Source: Flavobacterium endoglycinae (GTDB lineage: Bacteria; Bacteroidota; Bacteroidia; Flavobacteriales; Flavobacteriaceae). From it: a DNA stretch of 64,000 nt. This document shows positions 10,532 to 19,033 of this stretch, piece by piece. The notes under the pieces are model-generated. The model was not told the origin of the DNA, ran no database searches, and saw only the letters and a program-made list of their open reading frames with translations. The stretch covers positions 5,205,001-5,269,000 of the forward strand of contig NZ_CP071448.1 in NCBI RefSeq assembly GCF_017352115.1. Direction: 5' to 3'. Each line of letters opens with the position of its first letter. The first letter of the stretch is position 1. A program made the translations under genes and the position numbers.

Positions 10532-10543
10532 TTGAAACGTCTT
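10515..10543 (+). terminator. Hairpin overlapping MFS stop codon
   Basis: Perfect 12-base arms (10515-10526 and 10532-10543) flank a 5-base loop that contains the TAA stop codon. A T-rich stretch follows. It lies between convergent genes and may work in both directions. Confidence 0.65.
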
Positions 10544-10555
10544 CTTAAATAATTT

Positions 10556-10623
10556 AAATATCACGAAAAGCAAAGATTTTGATTGATGATGATTTTTGAA
10601 ATTCGTGATATTTTTATTTGGAT
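10556..10623. repeat. Long-loop inverted repeat between convergent genes
   Basis: Perfect 12-base arms (10556-10567 and 10612-10623) are separated by 44 bases, with T-rich DNA after the right arm. It lies directly after the gene-end hairpin at 10515-10543 and could act as a second terminator. The loop is long, so this is tentative. Confidence 0.4.
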
Positions 10624-10625
10624 AA

Positions 10626-11354
10626 TTAACCTTTTATAATACTTCCAGATCCTGAAACTTTCACGTCTTTTTTCTCAGGATTACCTAAATATCTAATATT
10701 TCCTGAACCAGCCACTCTTGCTGTTAAACTTTCATTGCAGGTTACTTTACTATTTCCAGATCCCGAAACATTTGCTTCAACAATTTTAGATTTTAAATTA
10801 GAAGCGTCAACATCTCCAGAACCCGAAAGTTTTGTTGAAAATGTATCTGCAGTTCCTTTTAAGTGAACATTTCCTGAACCGCTCACACTTAATTCTAGCG
10901 TATTCACGTCAACTGGAAGATTGAAGTCTCCAGATCCTGATAATTTAACTGCAAATTTATCATTCTTAATTACATCTTTTGACTGGATTTCTCCAGAACC
11001 AGCAAGACTTACTTCCGAAATTTTTTCAAAAGGAACTGTAATTTGAATGCTGTTTCCGCTGCTCGGACGAATATTGGTAAATCTTTCAATATAAATTTTA
11101 AGCGAATTATCTTCTACTTCCACTTTAATAGCAGACAATAAATTTTCTTCACCTTTTATTGTGATTTTGCCTTCTTTTCCAGCTACTAAATTGACATCGA
11201 AGAAACCTGAAATTTTAATACCATCATAATCTCCTGTATTTCTAGTTTCTGTAACTACTTTACCGTTTCCATTTAATTTGTTTCTGTCTTGTGCCTTAGC
11301 CGAACTATTTATAAAAAATAAAGTTAAAGCTAAAAGTAAAATTGACTTTTTCAT
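10626..11354 (-). CDS. Head GIN domain (DUF2807) exported protein
   Basis: A 242-residue protein with a signal peptide ending near SSAKAQ (about residue 22). The rest is a repeated beta unit in which SGSG-type motifs recur about every 20 residues, as in the DUF2807/GIN family, whose members form short beta-solenoids at the cell surface or in the periplasm. No catalytic residues are visible. It is the last gene of the sigma-factor operon that starts at 13504 and follows its neighbour by only 20 bases, so it is probably made under control of that ECF system. Its function is not established. Confidence 0.85.
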   Translation of the reverse strand: MKKSILLLALTLFFINSSAKAQDRNKLNGNGKVVTETRNTGDYDGIKISGFFDVNLVAGKEGKITIKGEENLLSAIKVEVEDNSLKIYIERFTNIRPSSGNSIQITVPFEKISEVSLAGSGEIQSKDVIKNDKFAVKLSGSGDFNLPVDVNTLELSVSGSGNVHLKGTADTFSTKLSGSGDVDASNLKSKIVEANVSGSGNSKVTCNESLTARVAGSGNIRYLGNPEKKDVKVSGSGSIIKG

Positions 11355-11374
11355 TGTTTTGATTTTTTAGATGA

Positions 11375-12433
11375 TTAATTTTTAATTAATGAAATGTTCC
11401 CGTAGGTCGAAGTTATATTGACTCTGTTTTGACCTTTTCTTTTATAATAACCGCTTATTCTTTTGGTATTGCTTTTGGCTTCAGAAGTTAAAATTTCTAA
11501 AGTATTATCATGTTTGATATTTGAATATCGGGTAGAAATATCAAAATCAAAAGCATAATTTGGTGCGTATCCTAATGAAATATCGGTATAACCTGAATTA
11601 ATGCTAACATTGCCCGCTTTGTCATTCATGGTGCCAATATTAATTTTGCTGTAATTTGTATCGAAATTAAGATTGTTCGAGATTTCCCCAATTGAAATAG
11701 TTAGATAATTTCCAGATCCATTTAAAGAGTTGATTTTTTGGAATTTAAAAGTTCCATAATTGCAATCATACTTAATGTTTTGTCCTTCATTAAGATTAAT
11801 ATCAGTATAATTGGCGTTTAAATTGAGATTGCCCGAATCGTTTATTTTTAGACCAGAATAACGGGCATCAATATTTCCGCCTTTAATAAAATCAATACTT
11901 GAATTTTGGCAGTATGCAATTTCAATTTGATTACTAGAACCGTTAAGTTTTCCTAAACTAACTTTTCCGTATTTGCAGTTTATATCTGCTGCAGCTTCTA
12001 GATTTAAAGTAGAGATATTACCATATTTGTTGGCTAGCTTTACAGAACCATTTTTAGGGATTTTAATCACATAATTAATTTCGAAGCTATTGTTGCTTCC
12101 TCTGCTTTTAAGCGAAGAATTTCCAATATTTGTAACAGCGCTAACCAACGATTTCAAAGCTGTAATTTCAACATCAATACTGTTTAAACGTTCGTTTACC
12201 CAGTTTTCATTGCCGCCATTTACTTTTATAGTAATATCAAGATCGATTTTATCCTCGTCCCAGGTTGATACAGAGATATTTCCATATTTGTTGTCAATGT
12301 CAATTCCGGCATTAGAATTTACGATATACGTTTTTTTGATATTTTTTTGCTTTGTAATATAAGTGTCATCATTTGAGAATCCTAAAAAAGGAATCAAAAG
12401 CAATAAGATTATTAAATTATAATGTTTTTTCAT
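11375..12433 (-). CDS. Exported beta-repeat protein (DUF4097-like)
   Basis: A 352-residue protein with an N-terminal signal peptide (hydrophobic stretch to about residue 20, ending FLGFSN). The mature part is made of repeated short strands such as NKYGNISVS, CKYGKVSLG and STYGNISLI, which suggests a beta-helix of the DUF4097 kind. It overlaps the upstream gene by 17 bases and is followed closely by the DUF2807 gene, so the two beta-repeat proteins are co-produced. An adhesive or structural envelope role is plausible but unproven. Confidence 0.75.
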   Translation of the reverse strand: MKKHYNLIILLLLIPFLGFSNDDTYITKQKNIKKTYIVNSNAGIDIDNKYGNISVSTWDEDKIDLDITIKVNGGNENWVNERLNSIDVEITALKSLVSAVTNIGNSSLKSRGSNNSFEINYVIKIPKNGSVKLANKYGNISTLNLEAAADINCKYGKVSLGKLNGSSNQIEIAYCQNSSIDFIKGGNIDARYSGLKINDSGNLNLNANYTDINLNEGQNIKYDCNYGTFKFQKINSLNGSGNYLTISIGEISNNLNFDTNYSKINIGTMNDKAGNVSINSGYTDISLGYAPNYAFDFDISTRYSNIKHDNTLEILTSEAKSNTKRISGYYKRKGQNRVNITSTYGNISLIKN

Positions 12434-12953
12434 CAGATGTGTTTTTTAGTTTTTCATTTTCTTCAATTCGCTGTAAAACCGTCTGCAGAAAAGAAATTCG
12501 AGTCTGCAGATTGCTTATCATAGCATAAATGATTTGTTTGTTTTCTCCGTTTTTTTGAACCTCTTTAATGATCTTTTCATAATCAGCATCAAAAACTTTC
12601 ATTTGTTTCAATGCGTCATTAATAATTTGCTCATTTTCTGGAGAACTTTTTTCTTTTAATTTAACCAGCTCATTCTCGATCAAAATATTGAAGATAGAAT
12701 CCGTACGTTTCGTTTCTTGCGAAGCAAACTTGAATTCTTTTGGCTTTTCGTCTTGGTTATAAAACAGAGACACACCCAAAAGCAGCGCGATAGAAGCAGC
12801 AATGGCCCAGCCGGCATAATTCCTTTTTTTAGGTTGTTTTTTATTCAATTTATTTAAGAAATCAACTTGATGGTCTGGATTTAATTCCTGAATGTCCCAT
12901 TGATTTTCAAATTGGTTAAATAGTTGATCTAATTCGTCATTTTCCTTTTTCAT
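12417..12953 (-). CDS. Probable anti-sigma factor, single-pass membrane protein
   Basis: A 178-residue protein with a cytoplasmic N-terminus (about 1-47), one membrane segment at about 48-65 (WAIAASIALLLGVSLFY) and a long helical C-terminus rich in charged residues, likely periplasmic. It is encoded immediately downstream of an ECF sigma gene with a 4-base overlap, which is the standard arrangement for an anti-sigma regulator. No named zinc anti-sigma motif (HxxxCxxC) is seen. The role therefore rests on position and topology, not sequence homology. Confidence 0.7.
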   Translation of the reverse strand: MKKENDELDQLFNQFENQWDIQELNPDHQVDFLNKLNKKQPKKRNYAGWAIAASIALLLGVSLFYNQDEKPKEFKFASQETKRTDSIFNILIENELVKLKEKSSPENEQIINDALKQMKVFDADYEKIIKEVQKNGENKQIIYAMISNLQTRISFLQTVLQRIEENEKLKNTSDEKTL

Positions 12954-13504
12954 ATATCTTCTAATTTTTTTCGTAAACTTTCTTTAGCCCTGCTTAGAGT
13001 GGTTCTGCAATTGGCGTAGCTTATATTCAATATTTCACAGATTTCTTCCTGATCGTAACCTTCAATATAAAAGAGCGTCAAAACCATTCTGTAATTATCT
13101 TTCAGGCCCGAAATGGTATCTAAAACCTGCTTCACTTTAAGCGAATTCAGATCGATACTTTCAGACAATATAGAATCGTTTTCTTCTATTTTGAAAAGGG
13201 TCTTGTTCAGGTCTTCCATCTGGAAAGTATTGTTTTTCTTATAAAAATCAATACTATAATTAATAATGATTCTTTTAAGCCATGCTCCAAAAGCGACTTC
13301 CTGTTTATAATCGTTTATTTTTGTAAAAGCTTTCAAAAAACCTTCTTGCATGACGTCTTGCGCAAAGTGTTCGTCTTTTACAATACGAAACGCTACGTTG
13401 TACATAGCTTTACTGTAACGATTGTAAACTTCAAACTGTGCTTTTTGATTTTGGTTTTTACAAAGCGCGATTAATTCTTCGATATTTTGATTAGTTATAC
13501 TCAA
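12950..13504 (-). CDS. ECF RNA polymerase sigma factor
   Basis: 184 residues, with sigma region 2 at about residues 24-90 (including the FAQDVMQEGFLKAF core-binding block) and region 4 helix-turn-helix at about 125-180 (LTLFYIEGYDQEEICEILN). There is no region 3, as expected for the ECF group. The start is a TTG at 13504; no ATG lies upstream before an in-frame stop. It overlaps the anti-sigma candidate by 4 bases and heads a four-gene operon ending in two exported beta-repeat proteins, so it probably controls an envelope response and its own operon. Confidence 0.92.
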   Translation of the reverse strand: MSITNQNIEELIALCKNQNQKAQFEVYNRYSKAMYNVAFRIVKDEHFAQDVMQEGFLKAFTKINDYKQEVAFGAWLKRIIINYSIDFYKKNNTFQMEDLNKTLFKIEENDSILSESIDLNSLKVKQVLDTISGLKDNYRMVLTLFYIEGYDQEEICEILNISYANCRTTLSRAKESLRKKLEDI

Positions 13505-13633
13505 GTATTGGCTGCTAGTTTTTTATAATGACTTTACATTTTTTTATTTGTTACACTTTTGATAAAAATAATTTTATTTTTTTTGAGAATAATTTAAAAC
13601 CGCTATTTAATCGCATTTCAAAACTGACGTTTT

Positions 13634-13664
13634 TTGGATTTGGCATAATGATTGTCTATTTTTA
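13634..13664 (+). promoter_or_regulatory. Candidate lon promoter
   Basis: TTG at 13634-13636, a 20-base spacer, then TATTTTTA at 13657-13664, one mismatch from TAnnTTTG. It lies about 100 bases before the lon ATG. I saw no clear heat-shock inverted repeat. Confidence 0.45.
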
Positions 13665-13767
13665 CCACCTATCTTATAAATACAACGTTTATTAGATTTT
13701 AAAGCTTTTAGAAGGCTGTATGCGATAGAGATTGAACTTTTAATGACAAAACGACTTATATACTATT

Positions 13768-16221
13768 ATGTCAAATCATAAAATACTTACTATTGACAAT
13801 CTGTCACTTCAAGAATTCGATTCGGAAGCAGAATTAATTCCGTTATTGACTCCTGAAGACGAGGAAGAAATGAATAATGAAGAACTTCCTGTTTCTCTGC
13901 CAATTTTACCTTTACGAAATACAGTATTGTTTCCGGGTGTGGTTATTCCCATTTCTGCCGGAAGAGACAAATCTATTAAATTAATCAATGATGCCAATGC
14001 AGGCGGAAAAATCATTGGTGTTGTTTCCCAGATTAACGAAGAAGATGAAGATCCGTCAAAAGACGATATTCATACGATAGGAACAGTTGCGAGAATTCTG
14101 CGTGTTTTGAAAATGCCTGATGGAAATGTAACTGTAATTCTACAAGGAAAAAAACGTTTCGAAATTGATGAAGTAGTTTCGGAAGAACCTTATATGACTG
14201 CACATATAAAAGAAGTAGGAGAAACACGTCCAGAAGAAAACGACAGTGAATTTACTGCTATTTTAGATTCAGTTAAAGAATTAGCCATTCAAATTATCAA
14301 GGAAAGTCCAAATATTCCATCAGAAGCAACTTTTGCTATTAAAAACATTGAAAGCCAGTCGTTTTTAATCAATTTTGTTTCTTCTAATATGAATTTATCT
14401 GTAAAAGAAAAACAAGGTCTTTTATCGATAAATGGTTTAAAGGAACGTGCCTTGGAAACCTTACGTTATATGAATGTTGAACTTCAAAAATTAGAATTGA
14501 AGAACGATATTCAGTCAAAAGTTCGTTTTGATTTAGATCAGCAGCAAAGAGAATATTTCCTTCACCAGCAAATGAAAACCATTCAGGAAGAATTGGGAGG
14601 CGTTTCGCAGGAAGAAGAAATGGACGAAATGGGCTTAAAAGCCAAAACCAAAAAATGGGATGAAAAAACGCAGAAACATTTCGAAAAAGAATTGTCAAAA
14701 ATGCGTCGTATGAATCCACAGTCACCTGATTTTGGAATTCAGCGTAACTATTTAGAGTTGTTTTTAGAATTGCCTTGGGGCGAATATTCTAAAGATAAAT
14801 TCGATTTGAAACATGCTCAGAAAATATTAGATAAAGATCATTTTGGACTTGACGAAGTTAAAAAAAGAATGATCGAACATTTAGCAGTTTTAAAATTGCG
14901 AAATGACATGAAATCCCCAATTATATGTTTAACTGGACCTCCGGGAGTTGGTAAAACCTCTATTGGACGTTCTGTGGCAGAAGCGTTAGGCCGCGAATAT
15001 GTTCGAATTTCATTAGGCGGTTTACGTGATGAAGCTGAGATTCGCGGACACAGAAAAACCTATATTGGCGCCATGCCGGGAAGAATTATCCAGAGTTTGA
15101 AAAAAGCAGGAACATCAAATCCTGTATTTATTCTGGATGAGATTGATAAATTATCAAGCGGACACAGTGGCGATCCTTCTTCTGCTTTACTTGAAGTTTT
15201 AGATCCGGAACAAAACAATGCTTTTTATGATAATTTCCTTGAAATGGGATACGATTTATCGAAAGTAATGTTTATTGCAACTTCAAATAATATGGCAGCG
15301 ATTCAGCCTGCTTTGCGTGACAGAATGGAAGTAATCAAAATGTCAGGTTATACAATTGAAGAAAAAGTTGAAATTGCAAAAAGACACCTTTTTCCAAAAC
15401 AATTGGAAGCACACGGTTTAACTGCTAAAGATTTAACCATTGGAAAAAAACAATTAGAAAAAATTGTTGAAGGCTATACTCGTGAATCTGGTGTTCGTAA
15501 TCTAGAAACTAAAATTGCTCAAGTAATTCGTAACGCTGCAAAAGCTGTAGCAATGGAAGAGGAGTACAATAAAAAAGTAACTGATGAAGATATTGTAAAA
15601 GTTTTAGGCGTTCCAAGATTAGAACATGACAAATACGAAAACAACGATGTTGCCGGAGTCGTTACAGGTTTGGCTTGGACAAGTGTTGGAGGAGATATTT
15701 TATTTATTGAATCATTAATTTCTGAAGGAAAAGGAGCTTTAACGCTTACTGGAAACCTTGGGAATGTAATGAAAGAATCGGCTACAATTGCACTTGAATA
15801 CATTAAAGCAAATGCTAAAAAGTTAGGTTTATCAATAGAATTATTTCAGAAATACAACATTCACCTGCACGTTCCAGAAGGAGCAACTCCAAAAGACGGA
15901 CCAAGTGCTGGTATTGCAATGCTTACTTCTTTAGTTTCATTATTGACACAAAAGAAAGTGAAGAAAAACTTGGCCATGACCGGAGAAATTACACTTCGTG
16001 GAAAAGTACTTCCAGTTGGCGGTATTAAAGAGAAAATCTTAGCTGCCAAAAGAGCTGGTATAAAAGAAATCATCTTATGCCATGAAAATAAAAGTGATAT
16101 TGACGAAATTAAAGCAGAATATTTAGAAGGTCTTTCTTTTCATTATGTAAAAGAAATGAGCGAAGTATTAGGAATTGCACTTACAGATCAAAATGTAAAA
16201 AATGCTAAAGTGCTAAAATAA
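13768..16221 (+). CDS. lon: ATP-dependent Lon protease
   Basis: Cytoplasmic ATP-dependent serine protease of 817 residues, the normal size for LonA. The substrate-binding N-domain starts near residue 40 (PVSLPILPLRNTVLFPG). The AAA+ module has Walker A GPPGVGKT at 390-397 and a Walker B region ILDEIDK. The C-terminal protease domain has the Ser/Lys dyad, S713 in PKDGPSAGIAM and K756 in GGIKEK. It is the first gene of a co-directional group with porQ, an L,D-transpeptidase-like gene and cmk. A T-rich hairpin follows at 16242. Confidence 0.98.
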   Translation: MSNHKILTIDNLSLQEFDSEAELIPLLTPEDEEEMNNEELPVSLPILPLRNTVLFPGVVIPISAGRDKSIKLINDANAGGKIIGVVSQINEEDEDPSKDDIHTIGTVARILRVLKMPDGNVTVILQGKKRFEIDEVVSEEPYMTAHIKEVGETRPEENDSEFTAILDSVKELAIQIIKESPNIPSEATFAIKNIESQSFLINFVSSNMNLSVKEKQGLLSINGLKERALETLRYMNVELQKLELKNDIQSKVRFDLDQQQREYFLHQQMKTIQEELGGVSQEEEMDEMGLKAKTKKWDEKTQKHFEKELSKMRRMNPQSPDFGIQRNYLELFLELPWGEYSKDKFDLKHAQKILDKDHFGLDEVKKRMIEHLAVLKLRNDMKSPIICLTGPPGVGKTSIGRSVAEALGREYVRISLGGLRDEAEIRGHRKTYIGAMPGRIIQSLKKAGTSNPVFILDEIDKLSSGHSGDPSSALLEVLDPEQNNAFYDNFLEMGYDLSKVMFIATSNNMAAIQPALRDRMEVIKMSGYTIEEKVEIAKRHLFPKQLEAHGLTAKDLTIGKKQLEKIVEGYTRESGVRNLETKIAQVIRNAAKAVAMEEEYNKKVTDEDIVKVLGVPRLEHDKYENNDVAGVVTGLAWTSVGGDILFIESLISEGKGALTLTGNLGNVMKESATIALEYIKANAKKLGLSIELFQKYNIHLHVPEGATPKDGPSAGIAMLTSLVSLLTQKKVKKNLAMTGEITLRGKVLPVGGIKEKILAAKRAGIKEIILCHENKSDIDEIKAEYLEGLSFHYVKEMSEVLGIALTDQNVKNAKVLK

Positions 16222-16241
16222 TTTCAAACTTAAAATACTTT

Positions 16242-16281
16242 AAAATCCAAATTCCAATTCAAATGGGGTTTGGATTTTTTT
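16242..16281 (+). terminator. Terminator after lon
   Basis: A 10-base stem (16242-16251 with 16269-16278) encloses a 17-base loop and is followed by T residues. Confidence 0.55.
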
Positions 16282-16420
16282 ATGAGTATATAGTTATGGT
16301 TTGTGACTCTTAACTTGCTATTTGGATATAATTCAAAGCGTAGTATTAAAATTATTTTTTCAGGTATATAATTTTATATTTGTATTTGCGTTATTCCCAC
16401 ATAGGAACGCCACTAAGAGA

Positions 16421-17440
16421 ATGTTAAAACACTATGTTTTATTTTTACTGATATCAGTTTGTTCGGCTTCGTTCGGGCAGATTGGTGGGCGTTACACGTA
16501 TCAATTTCTTAATCTTACCACCAATCCACGTCAGGCAGCATTGGGTGGAAAAACAATCACCATTTACGATGAAGATGTCAATCAGGCAATGTCAAATCCG
16601 GCAGCGTTAAATGAAGATATGGACAATCATCTTGGTCTAAATTATGGAAACTATTATGGCGAAGCTTCTTATGGAACAGCTTCTTATGCATATACTTACG
16701 ACCGACATGTACAGACTTTTTACGCAGGTATAAACTATGTAAACTACGGATCATTTGAAGGTTATGATGAAAACGGACAGAAAACTTCGGATTTTACAGG
16801 AAGTGAAGGCGCACTATCGCTGGGCTATGCTTATAATGTGCCTTTTACAGATCTTCATATTGGTGCTAATGTAAAGTTAATAACTTCAACCTTAGAAAGT
16901 TATAACTCATTTGGTGCTGCGATTGATTTAGGTTTTTTATATGTAATTGAAAAAAATAACGTAAATTTGGCTCTGGTAATCAGAAACATAGGTACGCAAT
17001 TTAGAACGTACGCAGGAATACAGGAGAATTTGCCCTTTGAGATCACTGCTGGAGCTTCGCAAGAATTAGAGCATGTTCCTATTCGCTGGCATCTTACGCT
17101 AGAGAATTTACAGCAATGGAATATATCTTTTTCTAATCCCGTACGCGGAGAAACCAATATTGATGGATCAACTAGCAGTGAAAAAGTCTCTTTTGTAAAT
17201 AACGCATTACGACATGTTGTTTTTGGGGTTGAATTATTTCCCCAGAAAGCAGTCAATCTGCGTTTAGGATACAACTTCAGGAGAGGCGAGGAATTACGCG
17301 TGGAAGAACAACGCAATTTTTCAGGAATATCATTAGGATTTGGATTGCGAATGAATAAATTAAAATTTAATTATTCATATTCCAGATATACATTAGCAGG
17401 CAATACAAGTCTTTTTGGTTTAATTTTAAATTTTCAATAG
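16421..17440 (+). CDS. porQ: Type IX secretion system protein PorQ
   Basis: An outer-membrane-associated component of the type IX secretion system, the Bacteroidota export route for CTD-bearing proteins and gliding adhesins. From the ATG at 16421 the protein has 339 residues with a good signal peptide (MLKHYVLFLLISVCSASFGQ), followed by the PorQ-type block RYTYQFLNLTTNPRQAALGG and alternating beta-strands. A longer reading from a TTG at 16322 adds 33 residues before the signal peptide and is unlikely. In other Bacteroidota PorQ acts with PorU, PorV and PorZ in the C-terminal signal peptidase complex. None of those partners is seen in this window. Confidence 0.9.
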   Translation: MLKHYVLFLLISVCSASFGQIGGRYTYQFLNLTTNPRQAALGGKTITIYDEDVNQAMSNPAALNEDMDNHLGLNYGNYYGEASYGTASYAYTYDRHVQTFYAGINYVNYGSFEGYDENGQKTSDFTGSEGALSLGYAYNVPFTDLHIGANVKLITSTLESYNSFGAAIDLGFLYVIEKNNVNLALVIRNIGTQFRTYAGIQENLPFEITAGASQELEHVPIRWHLTLENLQQWNISFSNPVRGETNIDGSTSSEKVSFVNNALRHVVFGVELFPQKAVNLRLGYNFRRGEELRVEEQRNFSGISLGFGLRMNKLKFNYSYSRYTLAGNTSLFGLILNFQ

Positions 17441-17445
17441 CCTAT

Positions 17446-18045
17446 ATGAAAACACTTGGTTTGTTTTTGTTTATGACAGTAGGCGTTTTTACGGGTTCAA
17501 AACACTACTTCAATAAAGAATCTATTACAAGCGTAGAAATCGAAAGAATCAACAGCAGAATAGACGATATTAAAAATATGATCGATACCGATCATAAATA
17601 CAATACCAAAATTGCTTTTTTGGTAGATATGAGAGTGCCTTCAGGAAAAAACCGATTTTTTGTTTACGATCTTCAAAAAAATGAAGTTATCGATCAAGGG
17701 CTTGTGGCTCACGGTTCAGGATCTGAAACAGGAGTGAAGGGAATACTTAAATTTAGTAATACTCCCAATTCAAACTGTACCGCTTTAGGTAAATATACCA
17801 TCGAGAAATGTTATAAAGGAATGTTTGGGAAAGCATACAAACTTAATGGACTAGATGAAACCAATAATAATGCTTTAAAAAGAGCAATCGTACTACATTA
17901 TTATTCGGCTGTACCTTATGGCGAACAAGATTATTACATAAGTAATAGTCATGGCTGCCCGATGGTAAATGAGCAGTTTTTTAAAAGAATTGAAAAGATA
18001 ATTGACGGCTCTAAATCGAAAATTATCTTGGATATTTATTACTAA
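17446..18045 (+). CDS. Murein L,D-transpeptidase catalytic-domain-like protein
   Basis: A 199-residue protein with an N-terminal hydrophobic segment (probable signal or anchor), then a YkuD-like catalytic domain of the short family. The key motif is SNSHGCPMV with H169 and C171, and upstream are HGSGS and TPNSNCTALGKYTI strands typical of this branch. Such proteins are predicted to cross-link peptidoglycan or attach proteins to it in the periplasm. The gene begins 5 bases after porQ, so the two are probably co-transcribed. Confidence 0.85.
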   Translation: MKTLGLFLFMTVGVFTGSKHYFNKESITSVEIERINSRIDDIKNMIDTDHKYNTKIAFLVDMRVPSGKNRFFVYDLQKNEVIDQGLVAHGSGSETGVKGILKFSNTPNSNCTALGKYTIEKCYKGMFGKAYKLNGLDETNNNALKRAIVLHYYSAVPYGEQDYYISNSHGCPMVNEQFFKRIEKIIDGSKSKIILDIYY

Positions 18046-18076
18046 ATATTTAATTCTGAAAAATTATTATAAAAAT

Positions 18077-18122
18077 AAAACCTTTTATGATCGTATGATA
18101 TATGATTATAGAAGGTTTTTTT
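18077..18122 (+). terminator. Terminator before cmk
   Basis: An imperfect inverted repeat, with AAAACC and GGTTTT outer arms and an extended stem with mismatches, ends in seven T residues. It separates the porQ pair from cmk. Confidence 0.6.
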
Positions 18123-18271
18123 GCTTAAATTGATCTTTAAGATAATGTCTATAAGAAAAAGTTTAATAGTATCCAGTATTCAATTTAAAAAGAAAGATGG
18201 CTACATTTGCATAGTTTCATTATGCTTCTGCAGAAGAATAAACTAAAGAGTAAAAATTTAAAATTAAACAA

Positions 18272-18964
18272 TTGAAAAAGATTACAATTGCTATCGACGG
18301 CTTTTCATCAACTGGTAAAAGTACATTGGCAAAACAATTAGCAAAAGAACTTGAATATGTATATGTAGACACTGGTGCCATGTACCGCGCGGTGGCTTAT
18401 TTTGCTATGCAGCACAATTTTATAGGACCCGATTTTTTTGATAAAAATGCTTTAATCGAAAATTTACCAAAAATTCAATTAGAATTTAAATTTAATGCTG
18501 ATTTAGGTTTTGCCGAAATGTATTTAAATGGCGAAAATGTTGAAAAACAAATTAGAACTATCGAAGTTTCAAGTTTTGTGAGTAAGGTAGCCGCTATTTC
18601 TGAAGTTCGTTCAAAATTAGTTGAACAGCAGCAGGAAATGGGAAAAAACAAAGCGATTGTAATGGATGGCAGAGATATAGGAACCGTAGTTTTTCCAAAT
18701 GCCGAACTTAAAATATTTATGACTGCCAGTGCAGAAACCCGTGCACAAAGACGTTTTGACGAATTACAGCAAAAAGGAGATAATGTTACGTATGAAGAAG
18801 TTTTACAAAATGTTGTAGAAAGAGATAATCTCGATACAAGCCGTGAAGATTCGCCTTTAGTAATTGCCGAAGATGCTATTGAGATTGATAATTCTTACTT
18901 AAATAAAGAAGAGCAATTTGCGGCTGTTTTGGAATTGGTAAATGATGTTGTTAAAACAACGTAA
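18272..18964 (+). CDS. cmk: Cytidylate kinase
   Basis: Phosphorylates CMP and dCMP to the diphosphates in nucleotide recycling. The P-loop GFSSTGKST is at residues 10-18, followed by DTGAMYRAVA, MDGRDIGTVVFPNA and the LID-region RAQRRFDEL, all standard Cmk signatures. The length of 230 is normal. The start codon is TTG at 18272, giving MKKITIAIDG, the usual N-terminus. A -7-like TACATTTG lies at 18202-18209. cmk and rpsA lie near each other in many bacteria; here they are about 3 kb apart. Confidence 0.97.
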   Translation: MKKITIAIDGFSSTGKSTLAKQLAKELEYVYVDTGAMYRAVAYFAMQHNFIGPDFFDKNALIENLPKIQLEFKFNADLGFAEMYLNGENVEKQIRTIEVSSFVSKVAAISEVRSKLVEQQQEMGKNKAIVMDGRDIGTVVFPNAELKIFMTASAETRAQRRFDELQQKGDNVTYEEVLQNVVERDNLDTSREDSPLVIAEDAIEIDNSYLNKEEQFAAVLELVNDVVKTT

Positions 18965-19033
18965 TTTTTTGTAGATTTCATTTTAAATGGTAGTTTTACC
19001 ACTTCATTTTTACTTAAAAGACAAATTTATCAT

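Noticed and set aside
16322..16420. Extended N-terminus of PorQ from a TTG codon
   Set aside because: It would put 33 residues before a clear signal peptide that starts at the ATG at 16421.
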